DNA from: Chloroflexota bacterium
GTDB taxonomy: Bacteria; Chloroflexota; Anaerolineae; Aggregatilineales; Phototrophicaceae
NCBI GenBank assembly: GCA_003695675.1
Contig: RFIA01000026.1
Coordinates: 1-55,626, forward strand
DNA length: 55,626 nt
Direction: 5' to 3'
The notes beneath the pieces were generated by a model. It ran no database searches. It saw only the letters and a program-made list of their open reading frames with translations, and was not told the DNA's origin. How positions within the stretch are numbered: the first letter of the stretch is position 1; every line of letters starts with the position of its first letter. Positions 37,318 through 46,039 of this stretch are shown one piece after another. Made by a program: the position numbers and the translations under genes.

Positions 37318-37728
37318 ATGTCGATGACAAGTGATCCGATTGCAGATATGTTGACGCGCATTCGCAACGCGCTAATGGCCGGGCATCGTACCGTCGATAT
37401 TCCAAAATCGAAGATCAAAGTAGAGATCGCCCGGATTTTGAAAGAAGAAGGTTATATTGAAGATTATACGGTTGGTGACGAAAAACCAGTCGCCATGATT
37501 CATGTCACGCTGAAGTATTATGGTTCGCGCCGCGACCGTCGCCCGGTCATCACCAAGATCGAACGTATCAGCAAGCCGGGACGCCGCATTTATCGCGGGC
37601 GGCGCGATTTGCCGCGTGTGATGAGCGGTATCGGTATCGCGATTATGACGACACCAAAAGGCGTGATGACGGCTCAACAGGCGCGTCGCCAACGGCTTGG
37701 TGGTGAAGTGCTCTGTTATGTCTGGTAG
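37318..37728 (+). CDS. rpsH: Small ribosomal subunit protein S8
   Basis: This 136-residue S8 binds central-domain 16S r[43 protein letters not shown] and the end [21 protein letters not shown] with GGEVLCYVW identify it. GGGAG precedes the ATG. Confidence 0.97.
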   Translation: MSMTSDPIADMLTRIRNALMAGHRTVDIPKSKIKVEIARILKEEGYIEDYTVGDEKPVAMIHVTLKYYGSRRDRRPVITKIERISKPGRRIYRGRRDLPRVMSGIGIAIMTTPKGVMTAQQARRQRLGGEVLCYVW

Positions 37729-37737
37729 GGGGTGTGT

Positions 37738-38283
37738 ATGTCTCGTATAGGTAATCAACCCATTCCGTTGCCCGACAAGGTGACGGTGGACATTAACGGA
37801 CAAGATGTCAAAGTCAAGGGGCCGAAAGGCGAACTTGCGATGACGATTCGTCCTGAAATCTCGTTGGAACTTGAAGATGGCACGTTGTTCGTCAAACGCC
37901 CGAATGATGAACGCCAGACGCGAGCGTATCATGGCATGACGCGGGCTTTGGTTGCCAATATGGTGACCGGTGTTTCTGAGGGTTTCCAGAAGACGCTCAT
38001 CATTGAAGGCGTCGGTTTTGCCGCCGAACTGCGCGGTAAAGACCTCGTGCTCAAGCTCGGCAAGTCGCACGAAGATGTCGTCTCGCCGCCGGATGGGGTG
38101 TCATTTGAAGTTGAAAATCGTGGTCAGCTTGTCCATATCAAGGGTATCGATAAGCAGGTGGTTGGTGAACTCGCAGCCAATATCCGCAAACTGCGCCCAC
38201 CCGAACCTTACAAGGGCAAAGGCATTCGTTATGTCGATGAGCACATCCGCCGCAAGGCCGGTAAAGCCGCTAAGACCGCTTAA
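37738..38283 (+). CDS. rplF: Large ribosomal subunit protein L6
   Basis: This 181-residue L6 near the sarcin-ricin loop starts MSRIGNQPIPLPDKV and ends with PPEPYKGKGIRYVDEHIRRKAGK, the family signature. ATG 37738 has AGGGGG just upstream; the GTG two codons earlier is not preferred. Confidence 0.97.
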   Translation: MSRIGNQPIPLPDKVTVDINGQDVKVKGPKGELAMTIRPEISLELEDGTLFVKRPNDERQTRAYHGMTRALVANMVTGVSEGFQKTLIIEGVGFAAELRGKDLVLKLGKSHEDVVSPPDGVSFEVENRGQLVHIKGIDKQVVGELAANIRKLRPPEPYKGKGIRYVDEHIRRKAGKAAKTA

Positions 38284-38316
38284 TCGAAGCGATATGGAAG
38301 ATTTGAGGTAGTAAAG

Positions 38317-38685
38317 ATGGCAAAGACAAATCAGAGGGCGGCGTCGCGCCTACGACGTCATCGCCGGATGCGCAATCGCGTTGTCGGCACGCCGGAACGC
38401 CCTCGCTTGAATGTGTATCGCAGCCTGCAACATATTTATGCGCAGGTGATTGACGACATCAACGGGAAAACATTGGTCTCGGCATCGACGATTGACAAAG
38501 AAGTTGCCGCGAAAGCTGTCGGCAAGTCGGGTGTCGAAGCGGCGCAAATTGTCGGCCAAGTCGTTGGTGAACGGGCGAAAAAAGCAGGTATCAACACGGT
38601 TGTTTTTGATCGTGGTGGCTACAAATATCATGGCCGTGTCGCGGCATTGGCGGCGGGCGCCCGTGAAGCCGGTTTAGAATTCTAA
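38317..38685 (+). CDS. rplR: Large ribosomal subunit protein L18
   Basis: This 122-residue L18 binds 5S rRNA together with L5. [36 protein letters not shown] and the end [26 protein letters not shown] are diagnostic. GAGG lies upstream. Confidence 0.97.
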   Translation: MAKTNQRAASRLRRHRRMRNRVVGTPERPRLNVYRSLQHIYAQVIDDINGKTLVSASTIDKEVAAKAVGKSGVEAAQIVGQVVGERAKKAGINTVVFDRGGYKYHGRVAALAAGAREAGLEF

Positions 38686-38701
38686 ATCTGGAGTAATTGA
38701 T

Positions 38702-39259
38702 ATGGCAGAGAATAAACAACGCAGAGAACCGCGCCGCCGCGACGAAGAGCGTGAAGAACTGGACGAGCGTGTCGTCGACATCAAGCGTGTCGCCAAAGTG
38801 ATCAAAGGCGGTCGTCGCTTTGCCTTTCGCACCGTCGTCGTCGTTGGCGACAACAAAGGGCAGGTCGGTGTCGGCGTCGGCAAAGCGCGTGGTGTGCCGG
38901 ACAGCATCCGCAAAGGGAGCGAACGCGCCCGCCGCAATATGACGAAAGTCGCGCTTTCTGGCTCGACGATTCCGCATCCGATAACGGCGCGATATGGCGG
39001 CGCGGTTGTCATGCTCAAACCGGCAGCACCCGGTACAGGCGTCATCGCCGGGGGGAGTGTGCGTGCTGTGTTGGAGGCCGTCGGTGTGCGCGACATTCTG
39101 ACGAAAAGTCAAGGTAGCCCGAATTTGCTCAATGTCGCAATGGCAACGATGAAAGCGCTCGAACAATTGCGCAGCCCGCAAGAAGTGGCGGCTATTCGCG
39201 GCAAAGATGTCAACGATGTCTTGCCGTTCTGGGAACGCAAGAAAGCGAGTGAAGACTAA
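38702..39259 (+). CDS. rpsE: Small ribosomal subunit protein S5
   Basis: This 185-residue S5 has a charged N-terminal extension ([18 protein letters not shown]-like) before [21 protein letters not shown]. The [14 protein letters not shown] and [20 protein letters not shown] motifs follow. It controls decoding fidelity with S4, whose gene rpsD is absent from this cluster. Its stop overlaps rpmD (TAATG). Confidence 0.97.
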   Translation: MAENKQRREPRRRDEEREELDERVVDIKRVAKVIKGGRRFAFRTVVVVGDNKGQVGVGVGKARGVPDSIRKGSERARRNMTKVALSGSTIPHPITARYGGAVVMLKPAAPGTGVIAGGSVRAVLEAVGVRDILTKSQGSPNLLNVAMATMKALEQLRSPQEVAAIRGKDVNDVLPFWERKKASED

Positions 39260-39456
39260 TGGCAAAAAAAGCGACAAAATTGCGCATCACACTCGTGAAA
39301 AGTCCGATTGGTTACGAAAAAAGCCAACGCGCAACAGCCGAATCGCTGGGTTTGCGCAAACTCAACGCGACGGTAGAGCATAACGACACGCCGCAAATTC
39401 GCGGCATGATTAACAAAATCAGCCACCTGTTGCAAGTTGAAGAGGTGAAGGCGTAA
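39259..39456 (+). CDS. rpmD: Large ribosomal subunit protein L30
   Basis: This 65-residue L30 reads [28 protein letters not shown] and [19 protein letters not shown]. The ATG shares a base with the rpsE stop, and rplO follows after three bases. Confidence 0.96.
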   Translation: MAKKATKLRITLVKSPIGYEKSQRATAESLGLRKLNATVEHNDTPQIRGMINKISHLLQVEEVKA

Positions 39457-39459
39457 CAG

Positions 39460-39984
39460 ATGAAATTACATGATCTCAAACCCATGCCGGGTTCAAAGAA
39501 GAAACGCACCCGTGTCGGTCGTGGCATTGCCGCGGGCAAGGGGAAGACAGCCGGGCGCGGTCATAAAGGACAAGGTGCGCGCAGTGGCGGCGGCAAAGGC
39601 CCATACTTCGAGGGCGGACAGTTGCCGCTCGTTCGTCGCCTGCCCTTCAAACGCGGCTTCACAAATATCTTCCGCATTGAGTATCAAGAAGTCAATGTCG
39701 GCAAGCTCGAAGCACGTTTTGATAAAGGGGCAACCATCACCCCGGCGCTGTTGGCCGAAAACGGTCTGATTCGTGATGCCGACAAACCGGTCGTCATTCT
39801 CGGCAACGGTGACTTGAGCAAGAGCTTCACTGTGCAGGCGCATCGCTTCACAAAGAGCGCCGCGCAAAAAATTGCCGACGCTGGCGGCAGCATCGAAGTG
39901 CTCGAATTGAAAGTGACGGGCGCGCGCGCAACCGTCAAATTGTTGCCGAAAGCGCAGCGCGAAGAACTTTCGCAGGCCGAATAG
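39460..39984 (+). CDS. rplO: Large ribosomal subunit protein L15
   Basis: This 174-residue L15 is slightly longer than average. [43 protein letters not shown] and [10 protein letters not shown] define the extended rRNA-binding arm, and the C-terminal domain ends [10 protein letters not shown]. It is the last gene before a terminator, so the long str-S10-spc transcript probably ends here. Confidence 0.97.
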   Translation: MKLHDLKPMPGSKKKRTRVGRGIAAGKGKTAGRGHKGQGARSGGGKGPYFEGGQLPLVRRLPFKRGFTNIFRIEYQEVNVGKLEARFDKGATITPALLAENGLIRDADKPVVILGNGDLSKSFTVQAHRFTKSAAQKIADAGGSIEVLELKVTGARATVKLLPKAQREELSQAE

Positions 39985-39989
39985 ATAAT

Positions 39990-40020
39990 CCCCGTCCGCG
40001 TGGATGGGCGGGGTTCTTGT
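39990..40020 (+). terminator. Rho-independent terminator after rplO
   Basis: CCCCGTCC (39990-39997) pairs with GGGCGGGG (40006-40013), including one G-U pair, then TTCTTGTTTG. The next 370 bases hold only repeats and the secY promoter. Confidence 0.65.
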
Positions 40021-40151
40021 TTGTGCGTATTTATTCACCGACCATCATCGGATGAGTGTTTGCAACGACGATAAAACGAAATCATTGGGGGGCATAACTT
40101 GCTACTTGCGCATCAAGATAAGGATTAATGCTTCCAAACCTCACCCCCGGC

Positions 40152-40175
40152 CCCCTCTCCGCACGCGGAGAGGGG
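40152..40175. repeat. Palindrome CCCCTCTCC/GGAGAGGGG
   Basis: CCCCTCTCC pairs with GGAGAGGGG around GCACGC. The flank CTCACCCCCGGCC resembles a third dispersed palindrome type found in other genomes. It sits seven bases before the family A copy. Confidence 0.6.
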
Positions 40176-40181
40176 AGAAAA

Positions 40182-40209
40182 GTAGGGGCGACGCATGCGT
40201 CGCCCCTAC
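40182..40209. repeat. Family A palindromic repeat, perfect
   Basis: GTAGGGGCGACGCA and TGCGTCGCCCCTAC form a perfect 28-base palindrome. It is the least decayed copy of the family in this window. Confidence 0.8.
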
Positions 40210-40287
40210 AAGCAAAAATCTCGAATTGGTGAATAGATACTTTTGTGCAATTTGATGAATATTCGGTAACAACCCATGAACAATCTA

Positions 40288-40317
40288 TTGCTTTCGGGTG
40301 TGCAGGTGGGTTATCAT
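40288..40317 (+). promoter_or_regulatory. Probable secY promoter
   Basis: TTGCTT (40288-40293) and TATCAT (40312-40317, five of six) with an 18-base spacer lie 75 bases before secY, downstream of the rplO terminator. Confidence 0.45.
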
Positions 40318-40392
40318 TTGTGAACCGTCTGTGCCCTGAATGGGTATTGGATGTGTTGTTACTGTTAAATGTTCAATAAAAGGAATTGATGT

Positions 40393-41712
40393 ATGCTCGG
40401 TGCTCTTCAAAATGCTGTTCGATTGCCCGATGTGCGCAATCGTTTGCTGGTCACAGGCGTTATTCTGGTATTTTATCAGTTTGTGACGCATGTGCCGGTG
40501 GTGGGGGTCGATACAGAAGCGCTCAGTAATGTGCTGAATCAAAATAACAGTTTTCTTGGCGTGTTGTCGCTGCTTTCTGGCGGCGCAGTTGACAACTTCA
40601 GTGTTTTAGCGAATGGTGTTTACCCCTACATTACCGCCTCGATTATCTTGCAATTGTTGGTGCCGATTGTGCCTCAATTGGAAGCGATTCAGAAAGAACC
40701 CGGCGGTCAAGAAAAGATTCAGCGTTACACCTATTACCTCGCGATTCCAATGGCTTTGGTGCAATCGGTCGGACAAGTTCAGATTTTCTCAAGATTGCAT
40801 ACCGGAGGCGGCCCGATCATTCCCGGTTTTGGTAGCGACCCGTTGTTGACGTTGTCGGTGCTGTCTACGATGGTCGCCGGGACGATGATGGCGATTTGGC
40901 TTGGCGAACTCATCACCGAACAAGGGATCGGCAATGGGATTTCGATCATCATCTTCGCCGGTATTGTCGCGCGGGCACCGGCTAATCTTGCGCGTTTGAT
41001 CGGTGTTTCGGCACGCCCGGCAGTTGATCTTGGGATGTTCATCATCATCGTTACGTTGAGTATCATCGCGATTATTTACATTCAAGAGGGTGTCCGCCGT
41101 ATCCCGGTGCAGTATGGCAAGCGGGTGCGTGGTCGTAAACAGTATGGCGGTGGCCAACAACATATCCCGTTGAAAGTCAACCCGGTCGGCATGATCCCGT
41201 TGATTTTTGCGCAATCGATCATTTCGTTCCCGGCGATTTTGGCGAGCTTCTTGCCGCAAGGCGACTTCGCACAGAGCATCACGAACACCTTCGGCAATCA
41301 AACCGGCATCGCCTATTGGGGGTCGTTCTTCCTCCTTGTCTTCGGCTTTACCTTCTTCTACACCGAGATCATGGTCGGCAATCAAGGCTTGGCCGAAAAT
41401 TTGCAACGGCAAGGCGGTTTCATCCCCGGCATTCGACCCGGTAAACGCACACAAGAATATATCTTGCGGGTGACGCGGCGCATCACCCTTGTCGGCGCGG
41501 TATTCCTCGGTTTGATCGCGATTGTGCCCGGTTTCGTCGATGTCATCAACAATCTCTTCTTCGCAACATCGTCGGTTAGTGGTGTCGCGGGGAATGCGGC
41601 GTTGGTCTTGACGGGTTCCGGCCTCATCATCGTCGTCGGTGTCGTGATTGACACGATGCGTCAGCTCGAAGCACAGCTTGTGATGCGCAATTACGAGCGC
41701 TTCATGCGTTAA
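40393..41712 (+). CDS. secY: Preprotein translocase subunit SecY
   Basis: This 439-residue channel protein of the Sec translocon has about ten hydrophobic segments. MLGALQNAVRLPDVRNRL, GGAVDNFSVLANGVYPYITASIILQLL, KEPGGQEKIQRYTYYL and the cytoplasmic loop VRRIPVQYGKRVRG are conserved. The plug region follows the first membrane segment. AAGGAA precedes the ATG. It starts a second transcription unit after the break at 39985-40392. Confidence 0.97.
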   Translation: MLGALQNAVRLPDVRNRLLVTGVILVFYQFVTHVPVVGVDTEALSNVLNQNNSFLGVLSLLSGGAVDNFSVLANGVYPYITASIILQLLVPIVPQLEAIQKEPGGQEKIQRYTYYLAIPMALVQSVGQVQIFSRLHTGGGPIIPGFGSDPLLTLSVLSTMVAGTMMAIWLGELITEQGIGNGISIIIFAGIVARAPANLARLIGVSARPAVDLGMFIIIVTLSIIAIIYIQEGVRRIPVQYGKRVRGRKQYGGGQQHIPLKVNPVGMIPLIFAQSIISFPAILASFLPQGDFAQSITNTFGNQTGIAYWGSFFLLVFGFTFFYTEIMVGNQGLAENLQRQGGFIPGIRPGKRTQEYILRVTRRITLVGAVFLGLIAIVPGFVDVINNLFFATSSVSGVAGNAALVLTGSGLIIVVGVVIDTMRQLEAQLVMRNYERFMR

Positions 41713-41736
41713 GTATTGGCTCGCGACATCTCGTAA

Positions 41737-41756
41737 GGGCACAACACGCTGTGCCC
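41737..41756. repeat. Family A palindromic repeat
   Basis: GGGCACA (41737-41743) pairs with TGTGCCC (41750-41756), then CTACGAAAG. The upstream 18 bases match the copy at 10821 and the downstream bases match the copy at 24997. Confidence 0.7.
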
Positions 41757-41808
41757 CTACGAAAGGCTTGCTCGAATTTTCGAACTGCGTAAGCCTTAAA
41801 TGAGTCAA

Positions 41809-41840
41809 TCAGAGCCGGGCGAGACACCGGCTCTGATTTT
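41809..41840 (+). terminator. Hairpin between secY and adk with short T-run
   Basis: TCAGAGCCGG (41809-41818) pairs perfectly with CCGGCTCTGA (41827-41836), then TTTT. It lies 40 bases before adk and may end or attenuate the secY transcript. Confidence 0.6.
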
Positions 41841-41880
41841 GCATAGCCAACAACAAAGACATTATGGAGGCAAGGCTCTC

Positions 41881-42591
41881 GTGAGTTTGTATATCATTAT
41901 CATGGGGGTACAGGGCGCGGGCAAAGGCGTTCAGGCCAAATTCATTCAAGAACAATATGGTATCCCACAAATTTCAACCGGCGACTTATTCCGTGCGATG
42001 AAAACGCGCGATGACGACTTTGCCCGGCATGTGCAAGAAATTATGGCGTCAGGGCAGCTCGTGCCGGACGACGATACCAACGAAATGGTACGCGAGCGAC
42101 TTGAACAAGCCGACGCGCAAAATGGCGCCATTTTTGATGGCTTCCCGCGTAATGCCGTACAAGCGCAGTGGTTAGAAGCATACCTTGCGAGTAAAGGCGC
42201 TGCGATAACGGCCGTTTTGCTGCTTGAACTCGACCTGTATGTGGCGTTCAAGCGGGCATTTGGCCGGGTGACGAATGCTGCGGGCAAGAGTTACAACATC
42301 TACTCGAATGCAGAAGGTATCGAATGGACATTCGAGGAACATCCTGAAAAACTGTTCCCACCGCGTCTCATCGCGCGGGAGATCGCGACCGGTGAATTGC
42401 TGCATCGGCGGCCTGATGATGCCAATGCTGCGGCGGTGATCAAACGGATCGATGATTATCTACAACTCACACAACCGGTGATCGACTATTATAAAGATAA
42501 AGGGCTGCTCGTTCGGATTGATGCCGAACAGTCGATTGAAGCAGTGCGCAGCGCTATCGCTAATGTGATTGAACGGGCATACGCAGGATAA
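41881..42591 (+). CDS. adk: Divergent adenylate kinase-like protein
   Basis: This 236-residue nucleoside monophosphate kinase stands in the adk position between secY and map. The P-loop is GVQGAGKG (9-16), where adk usually has GPPGAGKG, and the next residues read VQA rather than TQA. ISTGDLFRAM, DGFPRNAVQAQWL and REIATGELLHRRPDD are recognisable, so AMP/ATP phosphotransfer is likely. The LID region (about 128-175) is longer than usual and different in sequence, without Cys for zinc. GTG 41881 is chosen because the first strand follows at once; AAGG or GGAGG lies upstream. Substrate preference may differ from classical Adk. Confidence 0.85.
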   Translation: MSLYIIIMGVQGAGKGVQAKFIQEQYGIPQISTGDLFRAMKTRDDDFARHVQEIMASGQLVPDDDTNEMVRERLEQADAQNGAIFDGFPRNAVQAQWLEAYLASKGAAITAVLLLELDLYVAFKRAFGRVTNAAGKSYNIYSNAEGIEWTFEEHPEKLFPPRLIAREIATGELLHRRPDDANAAAVIKRIDDYLQLTQPVIDYYKDKGLLVRIDAEQSIEAVRSAIANVIERAYAG

Positions 42592-42595
42592 TACG

Positions 42596-43411
42596 ATGTC
42601 ACAAAATGGACGCGATGATCGAGGGCCGCATATCAAATCGGCGGAAGAAGTCGCCATTATGCGCGAAGCGGGGCGAATTGTCGCGCGGGCGCACGAAGCG
42701 ATGCGCGAAATGATTCAGCCGGGTGTGACGACAGCGCAGCTCGACGCTGTGGCCGAAACGGTGATTCGAGATCATGGGGCGATACCGGCGTTCTTGAATT
42801 ATCCTAAAAAAGATTCGCCGAATTTCCCGGCGTCGATCACGGCTTCGATTAATAACGAACTCGTACATGGCATTCCGTCGAAGAATCGTGTCCTACAAGA
42901 GGGCGACATCATCAGCCTAGACACCGGCGCGATTTATCAAGGGTTTGTCGGCGATGCGGCCTATACATATCCCGTCGGCGACGTGCCGCCTGCGGTGCAG
43001 CGCTTGCTCAAGGTGACGGAAGAGGCGTTGTATGTCGGCATTGAGGCTTCTGTGCTGCCGAACCACACCAAAGATGTGTGCCTCGCGATTCACCGTTTTG
43101 TCGCCGAGCACGGTTACGATGTTGCCCGCGAGTATACCGGGCACGGTGTCGGGCGGCGGATGCACGAAGAACCACAAGTGCCGAATTGGTGGCCAAGCCG
43201 CCGGATGGCGCGGAAGATGAAGTGGGTCAGCTATCCGCTTCAAGTTGGGATGACTTACGCGCTTGAGCCGATGGTCATCGCTGGGCGTGCCGAGACGGAT
43301 GAGTTGGACGACAAATGGACAGTCGTGACAAAAGACGGGTCGTTGTGTGCCCATTTCGAGCACACAATTGCCATCACCGAGGGCGAACCGGTCATTCTCA
43401 CCCTGCCCTAG
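42596..43411 (+). CDS. map: Methionine aminopeptidase, type I
   Basis: This 271-residue enzyme removes N-terminal Met. Metal ligands are Asp109, Asp120, His183, Glu224 and Glu255, in SLDTGAIYQGFVGDAA, YTGHGVG, LEPMVI and FEHTIAIT. The stretch 197-213 (NWWPSRRMARKMKWVSY) makes the His-to-Glu spacing eight residues longer than in E. coli. ATG 42596 has AGGAT upstream. It overlaps nothing and is followed by rpmJ, not infA. Confidence 0.95.
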   Translation: MSQNGRDDRGPHIKSAEEVAIMREAGRIVARAHEAMREMIQPGVTTAQLDAVAETVIRDHGAIPAFLNYPKKDSPNFPASITASINNELVHGIPSKNRVLQEGDIISLDTGAIYQGFVGDAAYTYPVGDVPPAVQRLLKVTEEALYVGIEASVLPNHTKDVCLAIHRFVAEHGYDVAREYTGHGVGRRMHEEPQVPNWWPSRRMARKMKWVSYPLQVGMTYALEPMVIAGRAETDELDDKWTVVTKDGSLCAHFEHTIAITEGEPVILTLP

Positions 43412-43479
43412 ACAATTTGTTATCACTTTGATACAATGCTTCGTCCCGAATAGATGGCAATTATCAAGAGAGTTTGAAC

Positions 43480-43593
43480 ATGCGTGTATCATCATCGGTG
43501 AAGCGCCGTTGCCCGAAGTGTCGTATTATCAAGCGGAGTGGCCGGGTAATGGTGATTTGTGAAAATCCAAAACACAAGCAGCGTCAGGGTTAA
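43480..43593 (+). CDS. rpmJ: Large ribosomal subunit protein L36
   Basis: This 37-residue L36 reads [20 protein letters not shown] and then [17 protein letters not shown]. The zinc ligands Cys11, Cys14, Cys27 and His32 are all present (the zinc-containing form). It is too short for many gene finders. AGAG lies upstream. The canonical infA between map and rpmJ is absent: only 68 bases separate them. Confidence 0.96.
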   Translation: MRVSSSVKRRCPKCRIIKRSGRVMVICENPKHKQRQG

Positions 43594-43632
43594 TACCCGC
43601 TTTGGGTAACAGACGAGAGGCGAGTATAACAC

Positions 43633-44019
43633 ATGGTACGTATTGAAGGCGTAGACCTGCCACGGAATAAACGAGTCGAAATCGGCCTGACGTATATTTA
43701 TGGCATTGGCCGTTCGACAAGTCAGATGATTTTGGCGACCGCCGGTATCAATCCGGACACACGAGTCAAAGATTTGACGGAAGATGAAGCGCAAAAGCTG
43801 CGCGAAATCGTCGGCAAGTTGACGACCGAGGGCGATTTGCGCCGCGAAGTGCAGACGAATATCAAACGGCTGATCGATATTGGCACCTATCGTGGCAAAC
43901 GCCATCGTATGAATTTGCCGGTACATGGTCAACGCACGCGGACGAATGCCCGCACAAAACGCGGCGTCAAGAAAACGGTGCCGGGTCGTGGCCGTCGGCG
44001 TGGTGCGACGAAGAAGTAA
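43633..44019 (+). CDS. rpsM: Small ribosomal subunit protein S13
   Basis: This 128-residue S13 bridges the subunits and contacts P-site t[29 protein letters not shown] at the start and the end [24 protein letters not shown] are diagnostic. GAGG precedes the ATG. A 128-base gap with a hairpin follows. Confidence 0.97.
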   Translation: MVRIEGVDLPRNKRVEIGLTYIYGIGRSTSQMILATAGINPDTRVKDLTEDEAQKLREIVGKLTTEGDLRREVQTNIKRLIDIGTYRGKRHRMNLPVHGQRTRTNARTKRGVKKTVPGRGRRRGATKK

Positions 44020-44064
44020 TATATTCGCTCCGGTTGAACCACAATCAATGTTGAAAATTCAATT

Positions 44065-44091
44065 GCGCCCTGTCGATGATCTTCAGGGCGC
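44065..44091 (+). promoter_or_regulatory. Hairpin between rpsM and rpsK
   Basis: GCGCCCTG (44065-44072) pairs with CAGGGCGC (44084-44091). A decayed family A copy (GGGCACAGTGCGTTGTGCTC, 44109-44128) follows. Neither has a T-run; they may shape RNA stability between the two genes. Confidence 0.45.
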
Positions 44092-44147
44092 GTCGTGTGA
44101 TGTAGTCAGGGCACAGTGCGTTGTGCTCATAGTTAAAGGATAGATCA

Positions 44148-44549
44148 ATGGGACGTGCGAGACGAACAAGTGGACGCCGTGCCACCCGAAAAGTAGCCAA
44201 GAATATTCCTTACGGGCAGGCGCATATTCACGCCACATTTAATAATACGATTGTGTCGATGACCGATCAACTCGGCAATGTGATTGCATGGGCGAGCGCC
44301 GGCACATCGGGCTTCAAAGGCAGCCGCAAGAGCACCCCGTATGCAGCGCGTATGGCGGCACAAACCGCCGCCGAAGCTGCACAGGGGCAGGGTATGCAAG
44401 AAGTCGATGTGTTTGTCAAAGGCCCCGGCCCCGGTCGAGAGGCCGCCATTCGGTCGATTCTGTCGAGCGACTTGAAGGTGCGCTCGATTACCGATGTGAC
44501 GCCGGTGCCTCATAATGGTGTGCGACCGCCGAAGAAACGCCGCGTTTGA
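44148..44549 (+). CDS. rpsK: Small ribosomal subunit protein S11
   Basis: This 133-residue S11 lies in the 30S platform. [43 protein letters not shown] and [13 protein letters not shown] are conserved; the end [17 protein letters not shown] is standard. AAAGGA precedes the ATG. rpoA follows after 43 bases with no rpsD in between. Confidence 0.97.
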   Translation: MGRARRTSGRRATRKVAKNIPYGQAHIHATFNNTIVSMTDQLGNVIAWASAGTSGFKGSRKSTPYAARMAAQTAAEAAQGQGMQEVDVFVKGPGPGREAAIRSILSSDLKVRSITDVTPVPHNGVRPPKKRRV

Positions 44550-44592
44550 TTTTTTGAGTCGCTTTGATATTGAAATATAGATTCGGGAGGAC

Positions 44593-45600
44593 GTGGCATT
44601 GGTAACGAATAATCTTGTTCTGCCCCATAAGATTGAAACTGAAGAGACGACGACACAGAAATATGGGCGCTTCATCATCAGCCCGCTTGAAAGCGGTTTC
44701 GGCACAACATTGGGGACGGCTTTGCGTCGTGTCTTGCTGTCGTCATTGCCCGGCGCGGCGGTGACGAGTATTCGCGTGTCCGACGTGCATCATGAATTCT
44801 CGGCCATTCCGGGTGTTCGTGAAGATATGACTCAATTGATTTTGCAGATTAAACAACTGCGCTTCAATCTCTTTGAGGTCGAATCGGCGCGTTTGCGACT
44901 TGAGCATCGTGGCGAAGGGACGGTGACGGCGGCGGACATCATCTGCCCGCCTGAGGTCGAAATTGTGAACACCGATTTGTATCTGTTCACGGTTGACGCT
45001 GCGAACGCGCATGTCGAGATGGAATTTGAGGTGCGATTAGGGCGTGGTTATACCCAACCGGAAGAACGCGGGCGCTTGCCGATTGGCGAAATTCCGATTG
45101 ATGCCATCTTCAGCCCGATTCGGCGCGTCAATTTTGAAGTTGAACCGGCGCGTGTTGGCCAACGCACGAATTATGACCGGCTGACTATCGAAATTTGGAG
45201 CGATGGCACCATTCGCCCGAAAGAGGCTTTGGCCGAAGCTGCGAGTATCTTGATGAATCACCTCAAGATCATGGGCGGTGTCGAACCGGAACCGTGGGAG
45301 CTGCCCGAAGAAGTCGGCGAAGAAACTGACAATGCACGGACATTTTTGTATGAGCGCCCGATTGAAGAACTCGACCTCAGCGTGCGCGTCTTCAATTCCC
45401 TCAAGCGCACCGGCATCACAACAGTCGGCGATGTCATTGATATGTTGGAACGCGGCCCCGACGCCATGTTAGCGATTCGCAATTTTGGCGAAAAGTCGCT
45501 CGACGAATTGGTTGACAAGCTGCGCGAAAAGGGCTACTACGATACCGACAATGATGATGATGCCGATTTTGTTGAGGGGCAGGAGTTCGTCGAAGAGTAA
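44593..45600 (+). CDS. rpoA: RNA polymerase alpha subunit
   Basis: This 335-residue alpha subunit assembles RNA polymerase. The N-terminal domain has GFGTTLGTALRRVLLSSLPGAAVTSI and the C-terminal domain (about 258-322) has LSVRVFNSLKRTGITTVGDVI and the GEKSLDELVDKL helix that binds UP elements and activators. GTG 44593 is reported, but GGGAGG lies only two bases upstream of it. TTG 44599, two codons on, is at the better distance of eight and may be the real start. The tail (DNDDDADFVEGQEFVEE) is acidic. Confidence 0.96.
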   Translation: MALVTNNLVLPHKIETEETTTQKYGRFIISPLESGFGTTLGTALRRVLLSSLPGAAVTSIRVSDVHHEFSAIPGVREDMTQLILQIKQLRFNLFEVESARLRLEHRGEGTVTAADIICPPEVEIVNTDLYLFTVDAANAHVEMEFEVRLGRGYTQPEERGRLPIGEIPIDAIFSPIRRVNFEVEPARVGQRTNYDRLTIEIWSDGTIRPKEALAEAASILMNHLKIMGGVEPEPWELPEEVGEETDNARTFLYERPIEELDLSVRVFNSLKRTGITTVGDVIDMLERGPDAMLAIRNFGEKSLDELVDKLREKGYYDTDNDDDADFVEGQEFVEE

Positions 45601-45633
45601 GTTGGCGGGTTTACGAAAACAAGGTAACGAATT

Positions 45634-46020
45634 ATGCGACATCGTGTAAAAGGCAAAAAGCTGAACCGCAATGGTGCGCAGCGTAAAGCGCTTGAATTAG
45701 CGCTGACATCGGCGCTCATCGAACATGAACGCATCAAGACGACAGAAGCCAAAGCGAAATTTGTGCGCGGGCATGTCGAGCGTTTGATTACGATTGCGAA
45801 GCGTGCTTTGGCGCATGACGACCCCGCGCGTGGGGTTCATGCGCGGCGGATTGTGGCAAGCCGTTTGAACAATAATCGCAAATTGGTGCAGAAGTTGTTC
45901 GACGACATCGCGCCGCGCTTTGAAGAGCGTCCCGGCGGGTACACTCGTATTTTGAAGCTGGGGCCGCGCAAGGGCGACAATGCCGATATGGTCTTCCTCG
46001 AGTTGGTCGAGGAAGATTAG
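45634..46020 (+). CDS. rplQ: Large ribosomal subunit protein L17
   Basis: This 128-residue L17 starts MRHRVKGKKLNRNGAQRKAL and contains EHERIKTTEAKAKFVRGHVERLITIAKR; it lies near the tunnel exit. AAGG precedes the ATG. truA starts 19 bases after it. Confidence 0.97.
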   Translation: MRHRVKGKKLNRNGAQRKALELALTSALIEHERIKTTEAKAKFVRGHVERLITIAKRALAHDDPARGVHARRIVASRLNNNRKLVQKLFDDIAPRFEERPGGYTRILKLGPRKGDNADMVFLELVEED

Positions 46021-46039
46021 ATTATTCAGTCGTTTGGTG

